A DNA stretch of 64,000 nucleotides from Paracentrotus lividus (taxonomy: Eukaryota; Echinodermata; Echinoidea; Camarodonta; Echinidae). The notes beneath the pieces were generated by a model, which was not told the DNA's origin, searched no databases, and saw nothing but the letters and a program-made list of their open reading frames with translations. Shown here piece after piece: positions 37,701-41,819 of the stretch. Within the stretch, counting starts at the first letter, position 1. Each line of letters starts with the position of its first letter. Made by a program: the position numbers and the translations under genes. Location: positions 25,092,897 through 25,156,896 of the forward strand of contig CALNVZ010003426.1 of assembly GCA_940671915.1 (NCBI GenBank), in the 5' to 3' direction.

Positions 37701-40472
37701 ATAATCTCAATTATTATGATTAACATGGACCTCAGGAGTCATCTTAAATCAAAGTATGGATTAGAAATGCAGTATTTTTGCAGCCTCGGTAGAATTGGAG
37801 ATTGTAGGGTCAAAATCCTAATGGTTCCAATGGCCTAATTTCACAAAAGTGGTTTTGAAAACCCTGGACTGAAACCATGGATTATTTAAATTTGTTTAAT
37901 AACTATGCTCAGTTCAGCGCGTACATTGAGAAATATCCAATATGAATTTGCCCTTTTGATCACATAAATGTATAGGAGAGGTATTGTATCATAAAACCCA
38001 ATTAAATATTCCATTCGGGAAATAGCTGGCCTTTAATATACCTTTTACAATGATACGATACATTTCTGCCATATCTACAGGATCCCAAGTAAAATCAGCT
38101 CCAGTTGAATAGCTGGCAATTGTGATCTCCCCTGGTGCAGCTGGACCTGCAAAAACCAGTTTGAAAACAATGATTTACATAAAAAAAGTCATTAATTACA
38201 ATATTCTTGTTTAGTTAGTTACATGTATTTTATCATGGTTGTTCCTATGTCTGATAGCCTAAAATTGCACCTAAATTCATATAATTACAAAGTAGCAAAA
38301 ATTCATCAATGTTATGCCGTTCTTAAAACAAAAGCACAATGTTTCCTTTTCCCATTTTAAGACAGAGGTGTTATTTTATGCTGCAAAACTGGAGTGCAGC
38401 CATTTCTGCAATTCATTTGAATGCAGTTTCAGACTTTTAGCTGCGATATTTGACATTTTTTGGTAAATGTTGCAATATTAACTTACTGGAAATTATCGCT
38501 GTATACTATCACTTCAAGATTTTTTCTATAACCAAAATGGATTGCCGAAATCAAGATTAAAAAGTCACTTTTTTATTTTGTTACAAACAAGTTGTTGAGC
38601 ATGAGCAATATCAGAAATAAAAATTATAAGGAAAAAAAAAGAACTTATGTTGGTCTCAGACGTAGGGTTAGGGTTGCAATAAAGTTTTAATAAATGGTGA
38701 GGTTCAGGGCAGGGTAAAGTGACAAAATATGGGTGTTGATTTGGAAGAAATAATGGACCAAAAATAACGAAGTTATGAAAATTTCAAGTTTTGTTCTTGT
38801 GACGTCACGTGCGAACAGTTCTCCTATTGTGTTATGTAGTGGTAAATTCCATAAACAGTCATTTTCTGTCAGAGGAACATTATTATTACTTCACCTGTGT
38901 GGTCGATATATCATCAAACATATGTTCATATACACGTCTCCTATCAAATTGAGCCCACGTTACTTTATCAAAAACCATTAAAAAAATGACAATTTATTGG
39001 AATTTACATATACAACACATGCTCCCAGGTGGCATCATAGAATCAGAACCTTAAAATATTTTTTTTTAATTTCTTGATTTTCTTCAAAATTTCATCATCA
39101 TTTTTTCTTTTATTTTTATGCATTTTTTAAAACCAATAAAATTCTAGGGTGAACTTCCCCTTTAAGGAATTTACATTGGAGCTATTTCACCAGAGCAAGA
39201 CGTCATGGAATTTTTGTTTGGTACCTGTCAGCCTGCTTGCCATAGCTGTATTTGGTGACTCAAAACCACCGGTAAGAGTCTTGAGTGAAAAGGCATAAAC
39301 GGTCGAAGCATCCAAGGAGGTGAACGTATACGTCCGACCCGAAGTAACGTTCACTACCAGGTCTCCAGGGGTAACAGCAATCTCCGTATAGTCAACCACA
39401 CCCAGAGGATTGTCGTCCACGTCACGATTAGGTCACCGTCATCGTTGGCACTGAAGTCAATTGTGGCACTATTCAATAGAGCCAGGCACTGGAAGAAATG
39501 TCAAAGTTAACTTGTTTAATAATCCTCTAAGCTTTTCCAGGGTTCAAGGGCAATTTTTCACTTGGACATACTTCTTGAGACACTTGTCTTGATTTTCTTA
39601 AGGGACTATCTCTAGGAGGAAAAAAACAATCATTATATTCTTAAGTTTGCTCTACAGCATAATGTCTTAATTCGCTCACTAAGTATGTGATTAATGTGTT
39701 AATGATATGTTTGGGGGTTCAAAATTAATTCTGGAAACACAGAATTTTGAATAGAATGAGGGCCTCATGCAATATCCATATCCTCTTTTCTAATGAACCG
39801 CGATAATATGACACTCAGAGTTCGTAAAAATTGTTGGTCAAAAACAAATTGTTACAAGTTTTATCAGAAGCAATCCTGGCTTTTTGATCATTCATTCTTT
39901 GTGTGAGGTCAGCCTTCCTAAGTCTATTCATCAAGGACAATGGATTTCTTGGTCTACTGAAATGCAAGGGCTGCTTCTCCTCAAACTTGGAACATTTAAA
40001 TTTTGACGTTTTTTTCCAAGTGCTCAGTCATCCGTCTCAACACAGGTATAAGTTTGGTATCATTGAATAGTATATGAGTTACTCTTTATTATGAAATAAA
40101 TATAAAGGTCAAGTTCACTTTATTTGCCTCGGTTCACATCTCAGTGAGATAACCCCAAAAGCTGTTCAATCAAAATTTCTATCCATTATTAAACTTTCTA
40201 AGATTCTATTTTGTACTCACATGTCTGATATGTGTTCTGTGTGATGAGGTCTCCTCTGACGCCATTTAACAGCTTGTATAGAGACACTGTGTGTTCGGTG
40301 CCTGGTGTCAGACTGGTGAGGTTGTGAGACAGGACGTCTGAATCAAGAGATATAGTTCTACTATTTGGCGGAAAAGATGCAAACAGTCGTAATCCGTCGT
40401 AATCTGTACCTTCCGGTTGGCCCCAAGAGAGTCCAAGCACGGTCTCCTCTTGAATGATGAGGTCAAAGTTCA
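7282..40472 (-). CDS. large FN3-repeat gene, internal part (27 exons, 26 FN3 domains)
   Basis: Twenty-seven minus-strand exons, each bounded by AG and GT (one GC, one unclear), encode 26 fibronectin type III domains of 72-101 residues. Every intron is phase 1, and one exon normally equals one domain, as in vertebrate R3 receptor tyrosine phosphatases and tenascins. Typical marks are a Trp on strand B, a DGY-like turn and the LxPxTxY tyrosine corner. There are many N-glycosylation sequons (NXS/T), so the protein is probably extracellular. No signal peptide, membrane segment, phosphatase or other terminal domain lies in the window: the 3' end must be beyond position 1 and the 5' end is not found. 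From domain 8 on, long (85-101) and short (76-89) domains alternate. Domain 2 contains an apparent frame disruption. Function beyond adhesion or receptor ectodomain is not determined. Confidence 0.88.
7552..8282 (-). other. intron
   Basis: AT-rich intron of 731 bp between domains 25 and 26. I see no embedded gene or clear repeat. Confidence 0.6.
8283..8549 (-). CDS. FN3 domain 25 exon
   Basis: A 267-bp phase 1-1 exon of the short class. TVTW gives the strand B Trp and GLVPGRRY the tyrosine corner; the end is TQTS. It holds four Cys (in VCLKELC, MC, TC), more than any neighbour, which may form domain-internal disulphides. Beside its acceptor is a small TTCAA repeat (8556-8582). Confidence 0.88.
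8986..9279 (-). CDS. FN3 domain 24 exon
   Basis: A 294-bp phase 1-1 long-class exon. Opens DPETPQ, with LSFEW on strand B, AYRVYY on strand C and LRPDTEYIFEI at the tyrosine corner; ends ISITTS. Splice sites are TTGCAG at the acceptor and ACAA|GTAAGC at the donor. Confidence 0.9.
9280..11072 (-). other. intron with simple repeats
   Basis: A 1.8-kb intron. It contains an ATT/T-rich stretch near 9540-9590 and an A18-type run at 10058-10077. Short ORFs here overlap the simple sequence. A plus-strand ORF at 10661-10897 has no recognisable features. Confidence 0.55.
11073..11318 (-). CDS. FN3 domain 23 exon
   Basis: A 246-bp phase 1-1 short-class exon. Opens DNLTSGELVFVD, with MTALW on strand B and EPSTVYEFTI at the tyrosine corner; ends FVRTS. 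Two Cys (RTCEDLVPMC). Donor ACAA|GTAAGT is strong. Confidence 0.9.
11640..12560. repeat. CCAACCAA / CCTACCCACTATCTCA minisatellite
   Basis: About 0.9 kb of degenerate tandem repeat built from CCAA tetramers and the block CCTACCCACTATCTCACC, repeating about every 24-48 bp. It lies in the intron between domains 22 and 23. It creates a 294-codon plus-strand ORF of Pro, Thr, Asn and Gln, which I treat as an artefact because it lacks a start context, splice sites or any non-repeat domain. Confidence 0.92.
12561..13316 (-). other. intron flank
   Basis: Intronic DNA between the minisatellite and the domain 22 exon, with scattered CCAAC remnants. At 12735-12790 there is sequence resembling the conserved tail of tRNA-type SINEs in reverse. 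No coding exon seen. Confidence 0.4.
13317..13571 (-). CDS. FN3 domain 22 exon
   Basis: A 255-bp phase 1-1 exon. Opens EPLPPGRG; VRLEWDRP supplies the strand B Trp and LLPGTDYNVTI the tyrosine corner; ends IITG. At 85 residues it is the shortest of the long class, so the length alternation is weakest here. Confidence 0.9.
13572..14432 (-). other. intron
   Basis: An 861-bp AT-rich intron with poly-T and poly-A tracts (near 14077 and 14370). No other feature seen. Confidence 0.55.
14433..14684 (-). CDS. FN3 domain 21 exon
   Basis: A 252-bp phase 1-1 exon opening APLSPGDIS. The fold is recognisable from AGYNITVEP and IPGQLYTIT, but the strand B Trp is missing. It ends FERAS with donor CGA|GTGAGT. 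Weaker than its neighbours but framed by good splice sites. Confidence 0.8.
14818..15010 (-). mobile_element. non-LTR retrotransposon (LINE) 3' coding remnant
   Basis: The minus-strand frame contains AFSSNAPHLCNSLPS and FKLCLKTHLF. The pattern (A/S)P-W/C-NSLP ... FK--LKTHLF is the usual C-terminal motif of CR1/L2-like reverse transcriptase ORFs. The frame ends with a stop near 14818. The fragment is 5'-truncated, lies in the intron between domains 20 and 21, and has the same orientation as the host gene. Confidence 0.7.
15443..15739 (-). CDS. FN3 domain 20 exon
   Basis: A 297-bp phase 1-1 long-class exon. Opens DPFSVESC; YTLVWLAP gives strand B and DGYIITVTD strand C. The tyrosine corner has Leu instead of Tyr (IAPETDLNFSV). 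Ends LNASTS, donor ACCA|GTAAGT. Two Cys. Confidence 0.88.
15740..16431 (-). other. intron
   Basis: Intron segment between domain 20 and the MITE at 16432. It includes T-rich tracts and a GC-richer patch at 16320-16430 without coding potential. Confidence 0.5.
16432..16571. mobile_element. 140-bp palindromic MITE
   Basis: Both ends read GGGGGGCATTTCATCAAAGG, then ACTTGTCGGACATTTTATCC on the left and the same with three changes on the right. The two ~48-bp arms surround a short centre, so the element could fold into one hairpin. It ends 41 bp from the donor of the domain 19 exon. Confidence 0.85.
16613..16858 (-). CDS. FN3 domain 19 exon
   Basis: A 246-bp phase 1-1 short-class exon. Opens AMIPQGEFTV; VFLAW supplies the strand B Trp and DLIPASMYRFSM the tyrosine corner; ends ILIRTG, the RTG ending typical of the short class. 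Donor ACAG|GTAAAA. Confidence 0.9.
17075..17087. other. assembly gap of 13 N
   Basis: Thirteen N inside a poly-A tract in the intron between domains 18 and 19. Its real length is unknown; failure at the homopolymer is the likely cause. Confidence 0.99.
17497..17778 (-). CDS. FN3 domain 18 exon, unclear donor
   Basis: A long-class exon of about 282 bp. Opens GPSEPNVTV; ITLGL (no Trp), DEYVITVQC and LRPAVGYEITV mark the fold. Four Cys, three in the short stretch CTDNTADHCNC. By homology the exon should stop after VTT in phase 1, but the sequence there is ACCACGGTTGGA: the only GT would put the junction in phase 0. This end lies about 0.4 kb from the N gap. Confidence 0.78.
17779..18453 (-). 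other. intron
   Basis: A 675-bp intron. The part next to exon 18 has a short degenerate repeat of GGATTAAATGAGATTAA (17810-17870). A poly-A run lies at 18381-18403. Confidence 0.6.
18454..18684 (-). CDS. FN3 domain 17 exon
   Basis: A 231-bp phase 1-1 short-class exon. Opens VPPTGDDIFEY; strand B is SITYIF without Trp; NLLPGQQYSMG is the tyrosine corner; ends NVTLR with the Arg codon split by the intron. Confidence 0.87.
18987..19286 (-). CDS. FN3 domain 16 exon
   Basis: A 300-bp phase 1-1 long-class exon. Opens DPGPAENFD; LIAAWQAP on strand B, FNVTWTS on strand C, and LLPSTDYSVSV at the tyrosine corner; ends IMESTC with the Cys codon split. An acidic stretch (DDFEEQESEE) precedes the last strand. 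Confidence 0.9.
19287..20052 (-). other. intron
   Basis: A 766-bp AT-rich intron. Short ORFs on both strands have no recognisable features. Confidence 0.55.
20053..20310 (-). CDS. FN3 domain 15 exon
   Basis: A 258-bp phase 1-1 short-class exon. Opens GDVSLGVFTVVD; ITLAW on strand B; DPGTVYNIVY at the tyrosine corner; ends YTTRTG. Two sequons lie close together in FSNTTSNLT. Confidence 0.9.
20789..20835. repeat. C10/A35 homopolymer block
   Basis: A C run followed directly by about 35 A on the plus strand, close to the donor of the domain 14 exon. Lengths are likely uncertain in the assembly. Confidence 0.9.
20859..21152 (-). CDS. FN3 domain 14 exon
   Basis: A 294-bp phase 1-1 long-class exon. 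Opens ASSRPSVTVMD; strand B is ITLNI without Trp; DGYSIQIT on strand C; PPSLMYEIEV at the tyrosine corner; ends ISASTG. About 20 bases beyond its donor the transcript would carry a very long U run followed by G (plus-strand C/A run 20789-20835), an unusual intron start. Confidence 0.88.
21186..21402. mobile_element. 217-bp TTAA-flanked piggyBac-type MITE
   Basis: Flanked on both sides by TTAA. The left end is CCCTCTCATTACCA and the right end its exact complement TGGTAATGAGAGGG, a perfect 14-bp terminal repeat (19 bp counting ATTAA). TTAA targets with CCC ends are the hallmark of piggyBac transposition. No ORF inside. Confidence 0.8.
21408..22062 (-). other. intron
   Basis: Intron segment between two MITEs. 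At 21822-21900 the words TAAAGTGCTTAGAG and ATATATAAATCGC resemble the tail of marine invertebrate SINEs, without a recognisable tRNA head. Confidence 0.4.
22063..22226. mobile_element. 164-bp MITE (GGGYGGTGTTTCACCAA family)
   Basis: Left end GGGCGGTGTTTCACCAAATC and right end, inverted, GGGTGGTTTTCACCAAGTC. AGTTACAAATAACTTTACGAA and its mirror CGTAACTTTATGAA follow inward, and the centre is CTGAATGATTGAGAATTTGAT. Relatives occur at 36155-37110 (split) and 57722-57895 (reverse). This copy gives the unoccupied version of the site used by the nested TTAA element at 36.2 kb. Confidence 0.82.
22399..22626 (-). CDS. FN3 domain 13 exon
   Basis: A 228-bp phase 1-1 short-class exon. Opens EDLQFPNVIILG; VELVHW on strand B; NLMPGVIYTAL at the tyrosine corner; ends ELRLR with the Arg codon split. 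Two sequons (MDNSS, FTISP nearby as NGSINFT). Confidence 0.88.
22820..23130. repeat. ~55-70-bp tandem repeat, five units
   Basis: GCATGTTTTCTTTTGTACTG, then CCTTGTTAGGCAAGCACAAA and GGGG, recurs five times (about 22826, 22890, 22946, 23011, 23074) with variable A/T spacers. TGCCTTGTTAGGCA within each unit can pair as a small stem. The short ORFs on both strands follow the period and are artefacts. Confidence 0.88.
23131..25024 (-). other. intron with microsatellites and repeat debris
   Basis: Part of the 3.5-kb intron between domains 12 and 13. It contains an AAT-rich stretch (23290-23350) and a SINE-tail-like word at 24640-24720 (ATAATTGCGCTATACACG). Several short ORFs on both strands (23536-24281) overlap in antisense and lack any feature. 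No coding exon is supported. Confidence 0.45.
25029..25824. mobile_element. piggyBac-type MITE, long copy 1 (796 bp)
   Basis: Bounded by TTAA at 25025-25028 and 25825-25828, with ends CCCCTAAACGGG and, inverted, CCCTAAAAAGGCC. Just inside each end is a G-tract/C-tract pair around the same core: GGGGCCTAATCAG followed by C-rich sequence. It shares with the copies at 36.2 and 49.3 kb ACAAAGAAATACAT, AATACATAAGAAATT, CATAAATTAGCAT and a GCG-rich GAGATCT block before the right G-tract. The right C run is about 30 bases. No coding capacity. Confidence 0.85.
25829..26097 (-). other. intron flank
   Basis: AT-rich intron sequence between the TTAA element and the G run. No other feature seen. Confidence 0.5.
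26095..26118. repeat. G23-type homopolymer
   Basis: A long plus-strand G run 28 bases downstream of the domain 12 donor, read as poly-C in the transcript. Its length is probably uncertain. Confidence 0.9.
26147..26449 (-). CDS. FN3 domain 12 exon
   Basis: A 303-bp phase 1-1 long-class exon. Opens DPAGIGEFRFEL; MGFSWTNP on strand B; DGIQVTVTS on strand C; LLPSTSYDFSF at the tyrosine corner; ends IDVPTG. An uninterrupted ORF extends well beyond both splice sites, but only this part is FN3-like. Confidence 0.9.
26973..27224 (-). CDS. FN3 domain 11 exon
   Basis: A 252-bp phase 1-1 short-class exon. Opens DSTGAVEGQVTV; strand B is AALVIALS without Trp; DLVPATAYQFEI at the tyrosine corner; ends THYRTG. 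Donor ACAG|GTAAGA. Confidence 0.88.
27731..27948. mobile_element. 218-bp MITE with ~45-bp inverted ends
   Basis: Left end GGGGGGTGTTTTGCAAAGAG, then TTAAGTAGACTTAAAAATCG; the inverted right end is the same with few changes (TTTCGC, GACCTAAAGTCG). The centre is a TGCGCATT/TGCGCC-rich 120 bp. It resembles the 16432 element in having G6 ends but is a different sequence family. Confidence 0.85.
28118..28568 (+). pseudogene. unrecognised 150-codon frame with one stop
   Basis: A plus-strand frame runs from about 28118 to a stop at 28568 with a single TGA at 28296. Composition is protein-like and not repetitive (for example FRHEAWQDTNKNKLG before the stop, PYLKQLESWAQAGVDHN after it). It lies antisense in the intron between domains 10 and 11. 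I do not recognise the family. It could be a decayed retroelement or transposase fragment or a processed pseudogene. Confidence 0.4.
28658..28927 (-). CDS. FN3 domain 10 exon
   Basis: A 270-bp phase 1-1 long-class exon. Opens APLPPGGLTMIA; IELSWDG on strand B; LRLATEYTISV at the tyrosine corner; ends VLSTS with donor ACAA|GTGGGT, a weak site. Its acceptor and the first ~50 bp are repeated 130 bp upstream in the gene. Confidence 0.88.
28873..29132. repeat. 130-bp tandem duplication including a 3' splice site
   Basis: Positions 28873-29002 recur at 29003-29132 with few differences. The unit holds the acceptor and the first ~54 bp of the domain 10 exon (through TMIATTYTSIE) plus upstream intron. 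The outer copy is a truncated FN3 start with its own AG and is probably a decoy acceptor. Confidence 0.9.
29842..30078 (-). CDS. FN3 domain 9 exon
   Basis: A 237-bp phase 1-1 short-class exon. Opens DGPESGEIFLVN; IQVAWG on strand B; LMSGTNYTVYV at the tyrosine corner; ends VSSFTG. Donor ACAG|GTACGT. Confidence 0.9.
30117..30358. mobile_element. 242-bp TTAA-flanked MITE with a central-type palindrome
   Basis: TTAA on both sides; ends CCCGTTGTATACTAAG and, inverted, CCCATTGTATACTGAG. Directly inside the left end is the palindrome GCCCGTATATATGCGGGC. Shares architecture with the much shorter element at 35808-35893. No ORF. Confidence 0.8.
30363..30950 (-). other. intron
   Basis: Intron sequence with a GGGGGTGTWAACTAA word duplicated at 30363-30415, split by an A-rich run. 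Nothing coding. Confidence 0.5.
30951..31253 (-). CDS. FN3 domain 8 exon
   Basis: A 303-bp phase 1-1 long-class exon. Opens ESPPNVTLISID after the split codon; ITWTAP on strand B; DGYEVYVT on strand C; LIPLTNYTFEV at the tyrosine corner; ends VVAQTG. Domain 8 is the first of the regular long/short alternation. Confidence 0.9.
31376..31576. mobile_element. dispersed inverted-end repeat, copy A
   Basis: Starts AGTACTGCATTCGCTGTTAT and ends with the inverse of a similar word (ATTTCCACGAATACAGTACT). The same organisation and internal words (TTCACTGCATGTTCGTAAGC, ATATTCGCCTGCT) occur at 40928-41130. Probably one MITE family. Confidence 0.65.
31577..32243 (-). other. intron
   Basis: AT-rich intron with an A/T microsatellite (AAATAAAT-type) at 32155-32190. 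No other feature. Confidence 0.5.
32244..32486 (-). CDS. FN3 domain 7 exon
   Basis: A 243-bp phase 1-1 short-class exon. Opens DEIPAGEILVSK; DIIYWRG on strand B; the tyrosine corner has Phe (ELGVVFNVTV); ends TQLRIG. Donor ATCG|GTATGT. Confidence 0.88.
32990..33150 (+). mobile_element. decayed LINE reverse-transcriptase C-terminal remnant
   Basis: The plus-strand frame reads ERAFPAASPIFME, a stop, then LDNFKSKFQFF. This matches the RAFP-AAP-LWN-LP ... FKSKLKTFLF ending of many non-LTR retrotransposon ORFs, with stops. It lies antisense in the intron between domains 6 and 7. Too short to assign a clade. Confidence 0.5.
33273..33530 (-). CDS. FN3 domain 6 exon with a GC donor
   Basis: A 258-bp phase 1-1 exon. 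Opens ALSPPASFMVTA; ITLQWDA on strand B; LTPATTYTFSI at the tyrosine corner; ends ITNATG. The donor is ACAG|GCAAGT, the standard context for the minor GC-AG intron class. Domains 5 and 6 are both long-type, so they break the alternation. Confidence 0.88.
33531..34609 (-). other. intron, possible degenerate TTAA element
   Basis: A 1.1-kb intron. TCCTTTTCAGGACTAA occurs twice (33629, 33745). At about 34300-34592 there are weakly inverted ends (GTCAGCTTACTC and mirrored GTCGGCTTACTC) finishing in GGGTTAA, possibly a seventh, decayed TTAA/CCC element. Confidence 0.45.
34610..34879 (-). CDS. FN3 domain 5 exon
   Basis: A 270-bp phase 1-1 exon. Opens VPEQPTVTLERG; LLMNITAPSDG covers strand B and the turn; SFFVSYSP is strand C; LEAYTEYTFSV the tyrosine corner; ends QMESTG. 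No strand B Trp. Confidence 0.88.
35105..35410. repeat. dispersed ~300-bp repeat, uninterrupted copy
   Basis: Continuous relative of the interrupted repeat at 1090-2372. The junction CCTGTTATTTTCATGATATT at 35146-35165 is the point where the other copy carries a 972-bp insertion. Confidence 0.78.
35449..35664 (-). CDS. FN3 domain 4 exon
   Basis: A 216-bp phase 1-1 exon, the shortest in the array (72 residues). Opens VEQFAVVSDRD; ITLAGLD replaces the usual strand B Trp; a Gly/Asp-rich loop (DQVNVDGGSGITADGDG) follows; LSPGTCYVLNI is the tyrosine corner; ends EECTC with the last Cys codon split. Strand C seems lost, so this may be a reduced fold. Confidence 0.82.
35808..35893. mobile_element. 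86-bp TTAA-flanked mini-element
   Basis: TTAA on both sides; ends CCTGTTGGAGACTGAGC and, inverted, CCCATTGAGGACTGAGC. Just inside the right end is the palindrome GCCTGAATATATTCAGGC, the same design as GCCCGTATATATGCGGGC in the 30117-30358 element. Confidence 0.72.
36155..37110. mobile_element. MITE of the 22.1-kb family, split by a TTAA element
   Basis: 36155-36236 and 37019-37110 align in order with the 22063-22226 MITE: AGTTACAAACGACTTTACAA, GGTGATCAGATCTTGAGC, then after the gap AAGAACATGTTACAGTC, CAAAGTCATTC and CTTGATGAAACA. The break falls exactly at TTAA. Confidence 0.78.
36237..37018. mobile_element. piggyBac-type MITE, long copy 2 (782 bp), nested
   Basis: TTAA at 36233-36236 and 37019-37022; ends CCCTATTCTGACTGGG and, inverted, CCCTATTTTGACTGAGC. 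Near each end is a hairpin: GGGGTCAATTTGACCCC on the left and GGATCAAATTGACCCC on the right. Internal AATACATAAGAAATT and CATAAATTAGCAT match the other long copies. Inserted within a second MITE, which fixes its exact limits. Confidence 0.9.
37223..37390 (-). CDS. FN3 domain 3, second exon
   Basis: A 168-bp exon holding the C-terminal two thirds of domain 3: DSSDQEINR, then LQENTMYTVEI at the tyrosine corner, ending PFNTS. Phase 1 on both sides. It joins the 38042-38146 exon to complete an FN3 fold; this is the only domain split by an intron. A GA microsatellite (37446-37468) lies just upstream. Confidence 0.85.
37391..38041 (-). other. intron inside FN3 domain 3
   Basis: A 651-bp phase 1 intron with a GA and CA microsatellite at 37446-37480. 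No repeat element recognised, so there is no sign that the split came from a recent insertion. Confidence 0.7.
38042..38146 (-). CDS. FN3 domain 3, first exon
   Basis: A 105-bp phase 1-1 exon encoding the N-terminal third of domain 3: GPAAPGEITIAS, FTWDPV on strand B and EMYRIIVK on strand C. The donor AAAAG|GTATAT leaves a codon that becomes Asp with the next exon. Too short to appear as a convincing ORF alone. Confidence 0.82.
38147..39224 (-). other. intron
   Basis: A 1.1-kb AT-rich intron. Near 39147-39170 AGGGTGAACTTCCCCTTTAA resembles a word common at repeat ends in deuterostome genomes. No coding exon supported. Confidence 0.45.
39225..39488 (-). CDS. FN3 domain 2 exon with apparent +1/-1 frame shifts
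   Basis: A 264-bp phase 1-1 exon by splice sites (TTCCAG acceptor, ACAG|GTACCA donor), a length divisible by three. In the expected frame it opens VPGSIE and meets TAG at 39469-39471. The next ~50 bp are FN3-like only in another frame (TIDFSANDDGDLIVTW), after which the original frame resumes (NPLGVVDYTEIAV, LDASTVYAFSL). So two opposite one-base shifts cancel. Either two sequence errors or a decayed exon. Confidence 0.72.
39489..40220 (-). other. intron
   Basis: A 732-bp intron between domains 1 and 2. No repeat or coding sequence recognised. Confidence 0.55.
40221..40472 (-). CDS. FN3 domain 1 exon (most 5' found)
   Basis: A 252-bp phase 1-1 exon. Opens VNFDLIIQEET; LGLSWGQP on strand B; the tyrosine corner has His (LTPGTEHTVSL); ends NTYQTC with a split Cys codon. 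Its phase 1 acceptor demands a further 5' exon, but no signal-peptide or FN3 exon is visible on this strand between here and the stop of the coiled-coil gene. Confidence 0.87.
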
Positions 40473-40927
40473 CTGTAGTAGTCATAAAGAAGGGAATCAT
40501 TTCAAAGGATACAAAGACAGATGTACATAATACACCAATCACACACATATTATTAAAGTGATTGTTTAACTTCATTCAGGATCTTTAAAATAAATCACTC
40601 CTCCAGCTAATGCTGTAATCATTATTGCAAACCTTTAGGTCAGACAGGAATTGCCTGAAATTTTTAAGCCAATCTGTTGTTTAACTCTCTAGATATCAAT
40701 AAATCAATAGCAATATTAAAGTATATTATTATTATATTATTATATCAAGGGACACTAAAAATAGCAAGCTGCACTCTATGGATGAAAAACAATCTGGCAT
40801 TTCTGGTCACTTGCACTTTTCAGGGTATCATATTGACACATTATGACATGGACTGACATCATGTAAGGCCCCTAAGCCTCCACAAAATTAAGCATTCACT
40901 TTAAATGATCATTTTCCACATCATCCA

Positions 40928-41130
40928 ATACTGTATTTGCTGTTATTTTTGTGTCCACCAGCCTTTAAACATATAATTTGCTGGCTCTTGAATTTTCGCT
41001 GCATGAACGTGAGCAGACAATTCAACCTATTTAAAACATAAAAAGAAAGCCTGCTCATATATTCGCGTCTGCTGATATATGCGCGAAATCTGCGAAAATT
41101 GATGGAGTGCGAATATTTCCATGAGTACAG
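40928..41130. mobile_element. dispersed inverted-end repeat, copy B
   Basis: Relative of 31376-31576: starts ATACTGTATTTGCTGTTAT and ends GCGAATATTTCCATGAGTAC, with TTTTCGCTGCATGAACGTGAG and ATATTCGCGTCTGCTGATAT inside. Confidence 0.65.
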
Positions 41131-41815
41131 GAGGTGGTACCTCATGGGACATGAGATAGGTTTGGGAGTGGCAGAGACGTTGCTGCGACGTCTCCTGTGT
41201 CGTGAGAAAAATATGTTTGTTTTCATGAGTTGTCAAATCGCTGTGATGTCTCGGCAGTTGCAGTGAGTACATTACATGAAATGAGACTGATCCATCATGG
41301 CTGTGTCTTCTTTGGCGAACCATCAAGAACTTCTACAATGTGTGCAATGTACACTCCGACCTCACATATCTAACCATGTGTGGATCTGCACCCATCCGTT
41401 TAAGTGATATGGCTGGTTATGAGGGTAGTGCATACATGTAGGGGATGATAGCAATAAGGCCCGGATTTATGTTGTGGATGATTTGTAAATGATGATATAA
41501 TGTCTTTCTCTGTGTTTGGAGGTGAAAATGATATAACAGCTAGGAGTAGAGTGAGGCATTTATGTGAATTCAATAAGGAATAAAGGAAGAAATCTGGCCA
41601 AAGTCCCTAGCCAGGGAAGAGAGGAGTCCATGATGAAAAGTCTATCAATGAAATTGAGCGTAAAATAAAGTATGCACTCTTAGTGAAACACCCCCTGGAA
41701 GATTTTCCTGTAACTCAAATTGGAAAAGTGGAAAAGGACGTGGAAATTAAGGTTGGGAAATGATCATTAGACCAAATCTTGTTCTAATGATTATTTCCCA
41801 AGCTGTACATGTACT
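41131..41815. other. non-coding spacer
   Basis: ORFs on the minus strand (to 41326) lack any recognised domain. Nothing else seen. Confidence 0.4.
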
Positions 41816-41819
41816 GTAG

